The notes under the pieces are model-generated. The model ran no database searches. It was not told the origin of the DNA and saw only the letters and a program-made list of their open reading frames with translations. Shown here one piece after another: positions 11,508-23,432 of a stretch of DNA of 64,000 nucleotides. The translations under genes and the position numbers were made by a program. The stretch spans positions 620,001 through 684,000 of the forward strand of contig JALQBC010000018.1 in NCBI GenBank assembly GCA_023375675.1, given 5' to 3'. This DNA is from Cytospora piceicola (taxonomy: Eukaryota; Ascomycota; Sordariomycetes; Diaporthales; Cytosporaceae). Numbering within the stretch: position 1 is the stretch's first letter; each line of letters begins with the position of its first letter.

Positions 11508-14500
11508 CGTCGCTGCGTGCCCAGACGGCCGGTGCTCTGGAAAGGTCACACAGTCAAAATTTGCGAGAGAAGGAGAGAGCGGATCTCAGGGAGGCTGCAG
11601 AGCAGACCCTCAATGTAATCGTTGACTTGAACCTCGATGCGACCATTCGCTGGGTTAGCCCTTCGTGGGTTGACGTGATCGGTACAAGGCCGGACGCAGT
11701 GGGGGGCACATCCATTGCTGACGTAGTCGTGAGCGAGCCCACCACCATCTTTACCGATGTTCTCGAGTTCATGAAGGAGGATGATTCCGGAAGCAAGTTC
11801 ATTCGCTTTTCTGTCAGAGTCGGCCCCCAGTCGAAGCTGCTCCCCCCTGCTGCGCGTGCTGGAGAGGCTGGCCAACAGAACGAAGGCGAGCAAGACGAAG
11901 ATTTAGATGTGGTCGATCTCGAGGCACAAGGCATCATGGTCCATGACACTGACGGAGAAAGCCATGTAGGTCCTTTGATCCTGTAAACTCGCCATGTGGT
12001 CTAGATTACTGACCTGATTGATAGGTCATGTGGATGATTCGGCCATGGGTTGCGCCTCGAGAGATCAAAATCGACCTTGATTCCGAGCTCGTTGACTCCC
12101 TCGGGTCCGGTGCCGAAGTTCTTGCCGGTTACCTGACCAGGCTGGCAGAAGCAGGGCTGGATGCTCCTACTGCACAGACCGCTCCGCCTCCCGTCCTCTG
12201 CCGGATCTGCGAACGCCAGATACCTCCGTGGTGGTTCGAAAAGCACACCGATCTTTGCTTGCAGGAACATCAGGCCGAGATGGAGGTGCAGATGGCTCAG
12301 GAGAGCTTGACGGAGCACAGGCATGCTATCGTCAAGGTCCTCGATACCCTAGAAGCCCGCAAAAGCCGTGCACACACAGGGGATCAGATCACACTTCCGG
12401 TCGCAGATTACAAGGGAATGCCCATCGGACCGCCTCAGTCCAATTCCTCGTCACCTGGGACAGCCTCCCCAGCCAGCAGCGGCGCCCGATCACGTGAGAG
12501 ATCTTCGGGTCTTGGCCACGGGAGAGCAAGGTCGTTTGCTGTCCGAAGGCCTCAGGCAAGAATCGTCGAGCTGTTGCTGGATCTATGCGATACTGCCATC
12601 GAGATCAGCACCCCGGCCATCAAAGACTCCTCAACACAGAACCCGGGCGAATTTCGCACCCAATCACCCCAGTCCGAATCACGCATTGCACAGGTGATGC
12701 AGTGGCACTCTCCCAGCACCAACACATTGGAGCAAGAGCATGGTTTGGCTCTTTTATGCGCAGATACAGAGAGGATAGCAAAGGCCAAGATCGATTCCGT
12801 GTTCCGCCACAGGAAAATCATCGAGTATGCCGAGCGCATACGAATTGAATTTGCCATTAAGGTTCAAGATTGTATCGACGGAGCGATGCGACGAGCTGTT
12901 CGTATTGCTACAGGTCGGATGAGTGATTCGGCAGAGTCCGAGTCTGAGATTGAGGAGGAAATCACGCCGGCTCATGAGGACGGCATTTTCCCCGGCTCTT
13001 TCGATGCTGGAAACACCCTCGCCATGGCTCTAGAGAAGGCGGACCTGAGCGACGGTGCTGGCAAACGCCGGTTGTCAGGGACTATCGAATCAACAAGGTC
13101 AAGCAGCCCAAAAGAGTGCCCAACACCTCGATCACATCATGGGATGTTGAGTGCTCTTGGGCAGGGCGCAAGGGAGTCCCGCCGAGAATCGATACTCCCT
13201 GAAAGTGATACTGGAGATACTGGTGAGAGCGAGGGAAGTGTCAGATCGTCTTCGGTAGCTTCTCGACCGCCTCCTCGAACAGAATCACCGATATCGGAAT
13301 TTGGTGACCTGAGGAGACAAGCTAGCTCTCGGTCGCACAATCGGCGGAGCTGGATCCTTCCCGGCGCCATCTCGCCGCGGAGACAAGAATCGCCCTCACG
13401 AGTCGCACACCAGCCTTCTTCGCCCCTCAGAATATCGAAACCTCGAGGCCTCGGATTTCCACCGGAGGGCATCGCCTCTCCAGAGCCGTCTCCCAAACTT
13501 CTCAGTAGTGAGTTTGGCTCACCAGTGGCGGCTCCTCATCATCACCACCACCACCACCACCATCGAAGGCAGTCTTCAGCTGCTATATCAACTTCCGTTG
13601 GTGACAATGGCAGATTGCCACCGTCGCCGCGCCTCAACGGCGTTGCAGCACCGCCCATGGCCCGTGCTGTGCCCCCATCAATCAAAGATTTTGAGGTTAT
13701 CAAGCCCATCAGCAAGGGTGCCTTCGGCAGTGTCTACCTGTCGAAAAAGAAATCGACTGGGGAGTACTTCGCGATCAAAGTGCTGAAGAAAGCAGACATG
13801 GTAGCCAAAAATCAAGTCACTAATGTCAAGGCCGAACGGGCTATTATGATGTGGCAAGGCGAGAGTGACTTCGTCGCTAAGTTGTACTGGACGTTCTCCA
13901 GTAAAGACTATTTATACCTGGTGATGGAATATCTCAATGGCGGAGACTGTGCTTCGTTGATCAAAGTTCTCTGCGGGCTTCCGGAGGACTGGGCCAAGAA
14001 GTACCTCGGCGAAGTTGTCCTCGGCGTCGAGCATCTCCATAGCCGCGGTATTGTGCACCGAGACTTGAAGCCCGACAATCTTCTCATTGATCAGAAGGGC
14101 CATCTCAAGCTCACTGATTTCGGTCTTTCTCGGATGGGGTTGGTTGGGCGACAGAAGCGAGCCTTACATGCTGGCTCGACAGAGCCTGCGCCTGACTTGC
14201 TTAAGACGGGTCCCTTTGCAAGGGCCACATCAGTTGGATCATCAGCTTCTCGGTCAACGTCACTGGATGTTGCGCCGCCACATCCATCCCCTGGCTCAAC
14301 ACCACAAATGACGCCCAGCGACTTCGGCATCAGTCTCGGGCAGCCATCCTACTTCAACCTGGGTCCAGCACAACAGGAGCCTCGCCGTATCTCAAGCAGC
14401 CACCGAAGCGACAGCGGTGGCAGCGAAACCTTGGCTCACATGTTTGGGAACTTCTCGCTGGGCGAGAGCCACCACCCCTCTTTCTCCCAAGCTATTGCTT

Positions 14501-17500
14501 CCCCGCATGATGGAAGTGAAGGAGGCAGTCCTTCCCTGGATGTCGCATCCCTCCGCCACATAAGCGCTACCAGTACGCAGGGCAGCATGGATCAAGGAAG
14601 GGGCACGCCCCCTCAGGCAAGCATGCCGCCACCGAATTGGGCATTGTTCGACCCCGAGGATACCAGCCGCCGTTTTGTCGGTACGCCTGACTACCTGGCG
14701 CCTGAAACCATACGAGGCGAACCACAAGACGAGACCAGTGATTGGTGGTCGGTGGGGTGCATCTTGTATGAGTTCGTGTACGGAGTTCCCCCTTTCCACG
14801 CGGGTGAGCCCGAACAAGTCTTCGAGAATATTTTGGCCCGCAGGATCCACTGGCCAGATGAGAGCGAGGTTGAAGTATCTCCTGAAGCCAAGGACTTGAT
14901 CAACAGACTGCTGTGTATCGACCCTCAGGAACGGCTTGGCTGCAACAAGAACGAGAAGTTCGCATCTGGTGGGGAGGAGATTCGACACCATCCATGGTTC
15001 CAAGGGCTGAATTGGGAAAGGTTGCTGGAAGATGAGGCTCAATTCGTACCGCAACCTGAGAACCCCGAGGACACGGAATACTTCGATGCCCGTGGCGCTA
15101 CGCTTCAAGCGTTTGCAGAAGAGATGGAAGATCAAATGTCACCGCAACCAGGGGGTCCCGTCACAGACTATCCCGAACGCCCGCATGACGCCCTGTCGCG
15201 TGTTCGCTCACAGGTCAACTCGATGAAGCGCGGACTGATGCCCCTTCACATTCCACCACATGTCCGAGATCTCAAAAGTCGAAGGCTGAGCGAGCCCATG
15301 GCCAACGACGATTTTGGCAATTTTGCTTACAAGAACCTGCCTGTGCTAGACAAAGCAAACAAAGACGTCATCCAAAAGCTCCGTGCCGATGCACTCGCGG
15401 CCCAAAGCAAAGCTTCTGCCGCCATCAGCCCCGGTGGCATAAGTCAGGCCACATCGCCTGGTGCTGCCGGCCTCGAAGGCAGTCCAGTGCTGTCGAATCC
15501 GATACACAGATCACTGTCCAGTGCCAAAACCACACAGCGACCTCAATCACCATCCACCTTGAGCAATGCCCATTCATCACCAAATCGGGCCTCGCAGCCA
15601 TCGTCACCTCTTCTCGTGTCTTTTGTTGCTGGACAAGAGGGAAGACGTAAGGCTTCTAGCAATGCCTCTAACCTGTCTCAACAGTCAAGCTCTAATAGCT
15701 CACTCCAACCAGGCAACTTCTTCGATGTGCCACGGGTTCCACCGAGCCTTCAAAAAGCGGCTACGACTTTGGGCTCCCCAGGCAAGGGCCGCGGTTCCGC
15801 ACCTCCACCTCTCAGCTCGTCTCCACATAAACCTGCGACGACACCTCGGCCTGGCAGCGGCAGTGGTCCATCAACTGCACGGTCAAGGTCTCGCACGGTT
15901 GGCTCTCAGGAGGGAAGCCCTGTCGCTGCGGATTTAGTAGCCCACCACAGGAATCGTCGCAGTCAAGTATTCGACATGTCGCCTTCATCATCCGACAACG
16001 AGGGCGATAAGGCCAATGCGGCCCTACTCAGGGTCCAGAGACGCCGGCAGAGCTCCCGACGCATGTCGCAGATTGCCTATGACTGCCCAACCTTCCGGCC
16101 ACTGGATGTTCTCATCTGCGAGGACCACCCCGTATCGCGTATGGTGATGGAAAAGTTGTTGGAGAAGCTACGGTGCCGGACTATTTCCGCATCTACTGGC
16201 CCAGAAGCTGTCCGATACGCTATGAGTGACATCAAGTTCGATGTGATCTTCATGGAATTCAAATTGCCACAAATCAGCGGTGCTGATGTCGCCAAGATGA
16301 TCCGCGAGACCAAGAATGCAAACTCGCACACACCGTTGGTCGCCATCACCGCCTATTTGAAGGAACTCCAGGCACCGCACTACTTCGACTCACTAATCGA
16401 GAAGCCTATTAGCTCTTCAAAGCTGACCGAAGTCCTCACCCATTTCTGCCAGTGGAAGGTTGCGTCCCCAAGTCAATCCACAACCATGGCATTGGCCTTG
16501 GCCCATCCGGTACCATCAAGCCTGAGGCAAGAGAGCTTGAGGCTGGAGGACAGCCCTACCAGTGGTACGTCGTCCGGCTTTGCGAATCGGCCTGGGAGTA
16601 GCTTCCGCGGTTCCAGCCGCGATGAATCGGTTTCTTCGAGCCTGTTTGGCGACTCAGAATCCATGTCGGCTGATGATATTCCCGTCGTCATTAGTCGCAA
16701 GGCTACCGGTGATTGGAGCGAACATGGGTTGGGGATCGAGATCCCATCGGAGGAGCTTATCATGAGCTCGAACGACACTGCTAAACCTATGCCAACTCTG
16801 CAGCTCCAGAATAGTGCTCCTGGGCAGATGGAGCACGACATCACTGCGTTACCCATTGTGGCGCCACAGCCTCGTCACTCGTTTGAGAGGCTGAGAGCGA
16901 AGCGTGAGATCATGGAGAAGCGACGGCTCGAAGGTAACACCGGCATTGACTCGGCGGACGATGAAGATGAGGAGCTCGGTCTCAGCATCCCTGGGAAGGG
17001 TGTGGCTACTGGGCCTACTTCTGCTCCGGCATTATTCCAGGGTTCAAAACAACACTTTCGCAGCAAGTCAGTGCTCCCTTCGTCAAAGCTCGGTGTTGAG
17101 ATGATGCGGGCGAACAGCCACGACAGCGTTCATGGGCCCGTCCCGGAGGGCGTGGGGCCGATCGAGCCTGGGCCAAAGACGCTCGTCATAACCAGTAACG
17201 AGGTCAAGGTCTCATCTCAGCTGTCTGGTCCCACAATGGATGCTGCCGATCTCCATGGAGGATTGTCTTTTAGTCCGACTTCTATTGTTGAAAACGAAGA
17301 AGAGAAGACGGCCATCATCCACCCGATTCCTTCTGTAGAAGGCACAGCTGCTGACCTGAACTCCGGAGTGAAGGAAGCTGATGCCGAAGATACACCGAAG
17401 CAGCCTGCCACAGCCGAACGGGAGACGACCCCCACCCAGGACGAAAATATAGAGGAACAGGCCACGCCGAAACCTCGTGAGAGGAATTTCGACGTCGCAA

Positions 17501-17544
17501 ACAAAAAAGTACCGGAGACAGCAAAAGCAGGCAAGAGAAGCTGA
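11468..17544 (+). CDS. rim15: Rim15/Cek1-type PAS-kinase-receiver protein (Greatwall family)
   Basis: AGC serine/threonine kinase that in yeast acts below TORC1/PKA and phosphorylates endosulfine-type Igo proteins to permit quiescence and stress survival (family knowledge). Exons are 11468-11965 and 12025-17544 with a 59-bp intron (GTAGGT...ATAG), giving 2005 aa. Domains: PAS-like segment about 40-110; zinc-binding C225-x2-C228-x11-H240-x3-C244; kinase about 719-1160 with GAFGS loop, K751, HRD D846, DFG D864 and APE E1060; and a receiver-like domain about 1525-1645. As in Greatwall kinases, the activation segment is split by roughly 170 low-complexity residues between DFG and GTPDYLAPE. The receiver keeps acidic residues E1532/D1533, T1608 and K1626, but the phospho-acceptor Asp position is Glu (E1577 in MEF), so phosphorelay is unlikely. 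Long Ser/Pro-rich linkers and a run of about nine histidines (13537-13563) separate the domains. It converges with the splicing-factor gene. Confidence 0.96.
13537..13563 (+). repeat. Histidine codon run within rim15
   Basis: CAT/CAC codons encode a run of about nine histidines in the linker before the kinase domain. It is a length-variable type of sequence and could serve as a strain marker. Confidence 0.9.
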
Positions 17545-18963
17545 CTATCCGAATATGCAAAAGCCGGCCTTGACGATAGCACGGTCGCTGCTATTACCTC
17601 CACCACTCAACAACCTAACAACACTACCACGATATTTTCTTTGCGTCATTTGATTTCTTTTGCAAACCATAGGCTCAGCGCGGCGTTCAACGGACAACCA
17701 AAGGATGTCTGATCGAGACAAGAGACTGCGGGTTCTACTTGAAGTTTACCGATCGTTTCTGATGAACGAGAAGGAGCCGTCAACGAGTATAAGCCAGCCA
17801 GCCAGCCAGCCATGTCGAGATGGGACATTGGGAATGGAGATTGGCACATCAAAATCTCCGAACAGTATGAAACCGGCTGGGAAGAGAGGTGGGGGAGGGC
17901 AATTTCTGAGACTCGGGTATTCTGCTCGCAGTGGCGTTTTTTTTTTCTTTTCCTTTTTTTTTTTTTCTTTAGGATCGCGTTCAGGAGGCAACATCACAAC
18001 AATAGCAAACAGCATTTCTGGAGGTGTTTTGCCATCACAGCCTTCCCTATCTTCCATATTTTTTTCCTACCTCATTTTTACTATGTTTTTGTCAATTTGG
18101 TAAGGAAGAAAGCGAAGCAGCATAGCCTTTGATATACTGGCTGCTCGTCTCAAATATCGTTGCTCTCTCTTGGTTTTTGGCGACGTCGGTCCATGGAAAG
18201 AAGGGAGCTTGGGGGAGTGGCGCATGGATGGTTCTGGGGATTTTTCAATACGTAGGTGGCCGACGGGGCCAGAAGCCTGGGAAAAATCCCCTATATCAAC
18301 TGGTAGGAATGTAAAAACAAGCCAAAAGACCTGCGAGATAAATGGACTCGACCGGACCGGGATGGACTGGTCCGGTTGGTAGGGCGCCAGCAAATAAATA
18401 CAAAAAGATTGGAAACTGTCCTTGTGTATCTTGTGCAAACCACTCGACATGTCTTGTTGTTTAAGATGCTATGTAGTGACGGGAACTGCTTGCGCCCGGT
18501 GGATGATCTATGGCTACATATGGGGTGAAATACAGAAAGTAACACCAGGATGGCTTGCGTGTGTGCTCGTGATGCTAAAGGAAGGGCAAGCGGAATAAGG
18601 GCTGTAGTCTGCTCTTTCAACTCGGGTTGGCGGAGCAATACGTCTAGGGAAACTGCCGGCACGATATTCTCCAAGATGAAAGAAGCCACGGCGTTCGATC
18701 ATTCGTGGCTTTTCGCAAGATTCATCAAGGGCGCAACACATATCAAATTGGCAACTCAAATAAACTGAACTGGTCTTCTTTCTCCTTCAGATTCTCTGCT
18801 AGATTCTAACGCCTGAACAGCAGCAAAAGTAAACAGCACGAGCAACAGCACCAGGAATAGAGACCCACCCCAATCACTCAATTTCATGTAACAGGGAATG
18901 AATATACAGTTGTAGGCGCTACAACACACACACACACATATACCCGTTTCCACCACCACCACC
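17545..18963. other. Convergent 3' flanks of rim15 and the SF3B1 gene
   Basis: Both neighbouring genes end here, so this is expected to hold two 3' UTRs. It contains a long plus-strand T-rich tract at about 17938-17970 and a short CA run near 18927. No supported gene. Confidence 0.6.
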
Positions 18964-21900
18964 TTACAGCATAATCGCCAACTCCCCCCGGTCGATCCCC
19001 TCCTCGTTCAGGTTCGGATAATACGGCACGATCGCGTCGGCCTGCATGACATAGGCGTCATTGTACATCCTCCAGAACGGCTGGCGGACCTTCCTGGCCG
19101 GGTGGAACAGCCCGGCCCAGACGTAGTTCATGACGAGCCCCGGGCCGATGGCCACGCGGATGGCCTCGATGGCCTCGATGACCCGGTCGATGACGTGCGG
19201 CGACTGCTCGTAGGCGTTGGGCAGGATCAGGTTCAGGCAGTGCAGCATGGCGTCCTCGAGGCCCAGGCCCACCACGCCGAGCGCGATGTGCTTGACCACC
19301 GAGGCGGCCGTCTGCCGGTGCACCTGGTCCCGGTCGATGAGCGCGTCTTCCAGGAGGGGCACCACGGCATAGACGTAGTCCTTGGCCATCTCGCCGATGT
19401 ATTCGAAGAGGAAGGAGAGGGACTTCAGGACACCGGTGCGGACGTTCAGTTCGGCGACAGAGGCGTATTCGTTCATGAGGGCAGGCAGGACGGTGAAAGG
19501 GGCACAGGTCTCTGCGACGATACCGATGGCCTAAGTGACGTACAGATGTTAGCAACTTTGAAAGTAATCACAAAGCTTGGGGACAGAAGGTACTCACAAC
19601 TGCAGTGTTGACACGGCTCTGTCGTTCCTGCACCCTCAGGTTGGACAGCAACGTCGCCAGCACATCCTGAGGACCAATAGCCTTGGCAATGAAACCAAAG
19701 GTGTTGTTGGCAGCTCGTCGGATGCCCTTCTTGTGCGCCTTGAGCATGTCGAGCAGCTCGAAGCAGATACGCATCCACTCTCTGGCGTTGACCGACTCGG
19801 GGCCCCGATCGGCAATACGTCCGACAAGATCGACGACGTTCTCTTGCACACGCTCGTGTCGGTTTCGAAGGATAGGTGTCAGCCGGGGCAGGAGGTCCTT
19901 GATGGGTGGCTGCATCTGGTTGATACCAACAACCGTAACGATAGACCGTAGAGCGCCGAGGATAGCGCCGAGAACTTCGGGGTACTCTTCACCTAGATAT
20001 TCGTAAAGCACCACACCGAGCTTGCCCAGCAGTGCATCTTCACCACACTGTGCCATAACCATGGCAATTCGGGAGATGAGATCGGCGGCTTGTTGACGAG
20101 TCGCCGCACTCTTGTTGTTGAGTCGCCAGAGAATGGTACTGACGATCTGTGGGAGGTAAGGTTTGGTCCGGGTTCCAAGCGCATTGACGCATGAGCCAAA
20201 GGCGTTCAGGACGACAACGTCTTCGACCGACTGTTCCTGGAACGAGTGCAGGATACCGTCGATCAGACGTTCCTCCAGCCGCTCACCAATATCGGCAGCA
20301 CCCAGAGATGCAACCAGCTTCTCGATGGTCTCGACGGTCATTTTTCGGTAGGCTTCGCTCTCATCCTTGAGGTTGCCAACGATCCTCTCCAAGATCTCGC
20401 TCACGCCAACTTTCTGGCCAAGGTCGCAAGTAGTCTCAACAACAGACCGGTAGTTGCGCTTGTCAAGGGCAACTCTTCGCACCCAGAAGTTGGAGAAGAA
20501 GTCATCCAACACATGCGACTTGAGGTATCCTGCCGTTACACCTTCCGTCTGGGACATCTTGGAGAGTACAGTCAAAACCACTCGCCTCATCTCATCATCC
20601 GGGCTTTGGAACTCTCGCAGAACGACGTCCATGATCTGAGATGTGTAGTAGTTGGCATACTCCTCGTCCATCAAGGGGATGATAAATCCGACAGCCTTCA
20701 AGAAAGCAGCCAAGTTTTTTCCCCTCTGTCGCTTCGTGCCAGTCCATAGAGGATTGAGGATGCTGTCGAAGCTCTCGATACCGTATGGGTTGGCGGCTTC
20801 CGCCAGTGCCGCAGTCGCGAGGGCCGTGACTGTTCGTACTTTGGTTTGTTCATCATTAAGATTAGGCCTGATGCATTCCACCAGGTCTGTAAGGTGAGGC
20901 AAAACTGAGCAGCCCATCAGAATCGCGATTTGCTGCACAATCTTGACACCAGTGTGCCTTGCTTGCCAGCTCTTCTTGGTCCGAGTGACGGCTCGCAGAA
21001 AAGGAATGAGTGCAGGGATTCCAAGGGCCGAGGCAACGACAGCGAAGGCACGAGCCGTTGTGTTTCGTACATACTCGTCCACATGGTCAATATCGGGCCG
21101 CATGGTACTGATCATGGTTGACAGACCAGCTGCTTTGGACAGGTTGGAGATAATCTCGCGACCTTCCACACGAGCGTAGTAGTCCTGGTCGATCAGGAGG
21201 GGCTCGATGACGACCAAAATCTTGTGGGTATATGGCCGCACAAGCTCATCCAGCTTGTACAAGACTCTGTCAATGACCTTCACCAGCAAGTGGCGTTCCT
21301 GGTCTTCGAGTGTCCGCTCCATGAGGAGTGGGAGAATTTGGTTGAACAGCGGGCCGGCACCGAAGCTTCGCGCATTGTCGGTCAGCTGACGCAGAGCGGT
21401 CTTTCGCATGGGCGGTGTACCATTCTTGATCTTGAGGAGCAGCCTCATGATCTTCCTCTCCTTTAGCTCCTCCACACTCAAGTGTTCCTCGTCCACTGTC
21501 TCTGTCAATTTGGAGAAATACTGCATATCCTCAGGCTTGAAGAACTGCAGGTCACCAACACCGGGGATCTCCTTGGGGAGCTGGTGGCCTGCCATCCGTG
21601 CCGAGTTGGGATCCTGCATCATGAAGCCTCCTGCCTGGACCGGAGTCTGCATCAGCTTGTGGGCCGGAGCACGCACAGGTGCATATCCTGGGGGTGGCTC
21701 GAGGACCTTGTAGCCTTGGTCCTCGCCCGGCAGGATGGCATCGAGCTCTTCATCGCTGATGGGCGCATTGCGCGCCGACATTTCCATGCCCAATGGAGCG
21801 ACCGGCAGCCCCGCGCCCTGAGAAGGATGCATAGGCGTTGCGAGTCCCGTGTTCCCAACCGGTGTGGCCGCCGGAGCCTGGTCCCAGCGTGACCTCTTCT

Positions 21901-22696
21901 TGGGGGTTTCAGCACCAGGAGCAGCAATGGCAGGCGCCTCGTCCCATCGTGATCGTTTCTTGCCCGGCTGTGGCTCCGGAGCAGGTGTCGCATCATCCGC
22001 GGTGCCCACGTCCCACCTCTTCTTGCGCTTTCGGCCAGCAGCAGCGTCCGTCGGCCCGGACTCGCCGTTCTCCTTGTCGCTCTCGGTCAGTGTCGGTTTG
22101 TGTTCCTCGACCGCGGCATCGCCATTTGTCCTCTTATCAGCAATTGCTTTGGCGATCCTGTCTTCCTCCCTTTCCAGCTCGGCCCTCTCCATGATGGTCC
22201 TGTATGTATCGCCTTCTTGTTCCGCGGCACCCGCCTGTCTGTTCGCGGCGAAGGGGTCGGCCCTCGTCGGCGTCAGCACGCGGTTGAACCTCCTTTTCTG
22301 GTAATCGGTCTCACGATCGGTAACGCGATTGCTTCGCTCGCCCTTTCCCTGCAGCAAGTCATCCTCTTCAACACCGTCGCCGTGCGCAAACTCGTCGATC
22401 TGCGAGCGTGTAGCCGTGTACTGGCCCACCAGCCTCCTGGAATTATCCGGGCCATCGACGTCCATGTCGTCGCCATCCTCATCAGCACCGACGGGGATAG
22501 AGGCATGATAGCCAGCGAACTTGTCAGGACCATTGCGTTCGTACAGATCGGTGTCGAAGGCATCGGTCAGGTTGGCCTTGGTGGACGAGTCGCGTTGGGA
22601 GGTCAAGTCGCGTGAGCCTGGTCCTTGCTTGGACGCGGTAGCGGCATTGCGCTCGGCCTGCAGCTTGCGGATCTGATCGAATTCCGAGTCCGACAT
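18964..22696 (-). CDS. hsh155: Splicing factor 3B subunit 1 (SF3B1/Hsh155/SAP155)
   Basis: The largest SF3b subunit of the U2 snRNP; it clamps the branch-point/U2 duplex in the spliceosome. Exons are 22696-19598 and 19530-18964, with a 67-bp intron (19597-19531, GTGAGT...TTAG), giving 1221 aa, close to other fungal forms and slightly shorter than human (about 1300). The N-terminal third is disordered and carries three U2AF-ligand motifs of the RWD type at 227-229, 250-252 and 270-272, each after basic residues. From about residue 400 to the end runs the HEAT-repeat superhelix; stretches such as DEQTKVRT, which holds the Lys equivalent to human K700, and [17 protein letters not shown] and FLFEYIGEM are family-typical. 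The splice junction joins RVNTAV to AIGIVAETC, exactly as in homologues. The last exon uses almost only G/C-ending codons, unlike the first. Confidence 0.98.
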
Positions 22697-23432
22697 GGTG
22701 GCAGGATTAATCGGCTACATGTATGGTGTCGTAGGGTTCGATAATCGTGGGGGGATTGGAGATGGAGACTCGGGTGCTTGTCGTTGGAAGGTAGATTCGG
22801 GTTTGGTCAGGCTGTGATAGAACAGGCGAACGACGTCGTGAAAATTAGCAGGTGTTTGCTTCCTCGGGTGGCAGTTCAGCGCTGCAAGGCTGGATTTTAG
22901 TGGAGTCAAGGAAGCGGCAGGCACTTTTAGTTGCTCTTTCGCACTGGTGATCTGTGCTCAAGCTACAGTACCTTTTGCACTAGGGGGTGTGGACTTGTAC
23001 TTTCAAATTCACTGGGGGAATACTGAGGTACCTGGGTACCGGAGTACTTACTGAGTATTGTGCTCTCCAGCTGCCATGATATTGTCATATACTAGTTTCT
23101 CTTCATATATGGGTATACTTGTAAGCAACATAACACCGTTTGATGGCCCCAATTCAAATGCTTGAGAGTCGCCCGTCGATACCGCCTCTTGCCATCAGAA
23201 CACCGATACCTGCAATACCAACGCCGTGAAGTCATGCCCCCAGTCTTAAATGCTCTTCCTGACCAGACGCCGAGACCCCGTCGGTTCGTGATCCCCCAGC
23301 AAGTCGGTCGTTTCCCACGTCTAAAGGAAAGTAACAAAAAAACAAAATTACCAAGTGTGAGCAGCCAGACGTGTAGTGAAACCATGGGCCAGGGTCCAAA
23401 CTGCCCCACGCCAGACGGCACAGATCTGCTCT
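22697..23432. other. Spacer: splicing-factor promoter and 3' end of the E2-binding protein gene
   Basis: Upstream region of the splicing-factor gene and downstream region of the next minus-strand gene. A short motif with GGTACCTGGGTACC lies near 23030. No supported gene. Confidence 0.5.

Noticed and set aside
19102..19611. 169-codon plus-strand frame opposite the last SF3B1 exon
   Set aside because: A shadow of strong G/C-ending codon bias; His/Asp/Val-rich composition typical of antisense frames.
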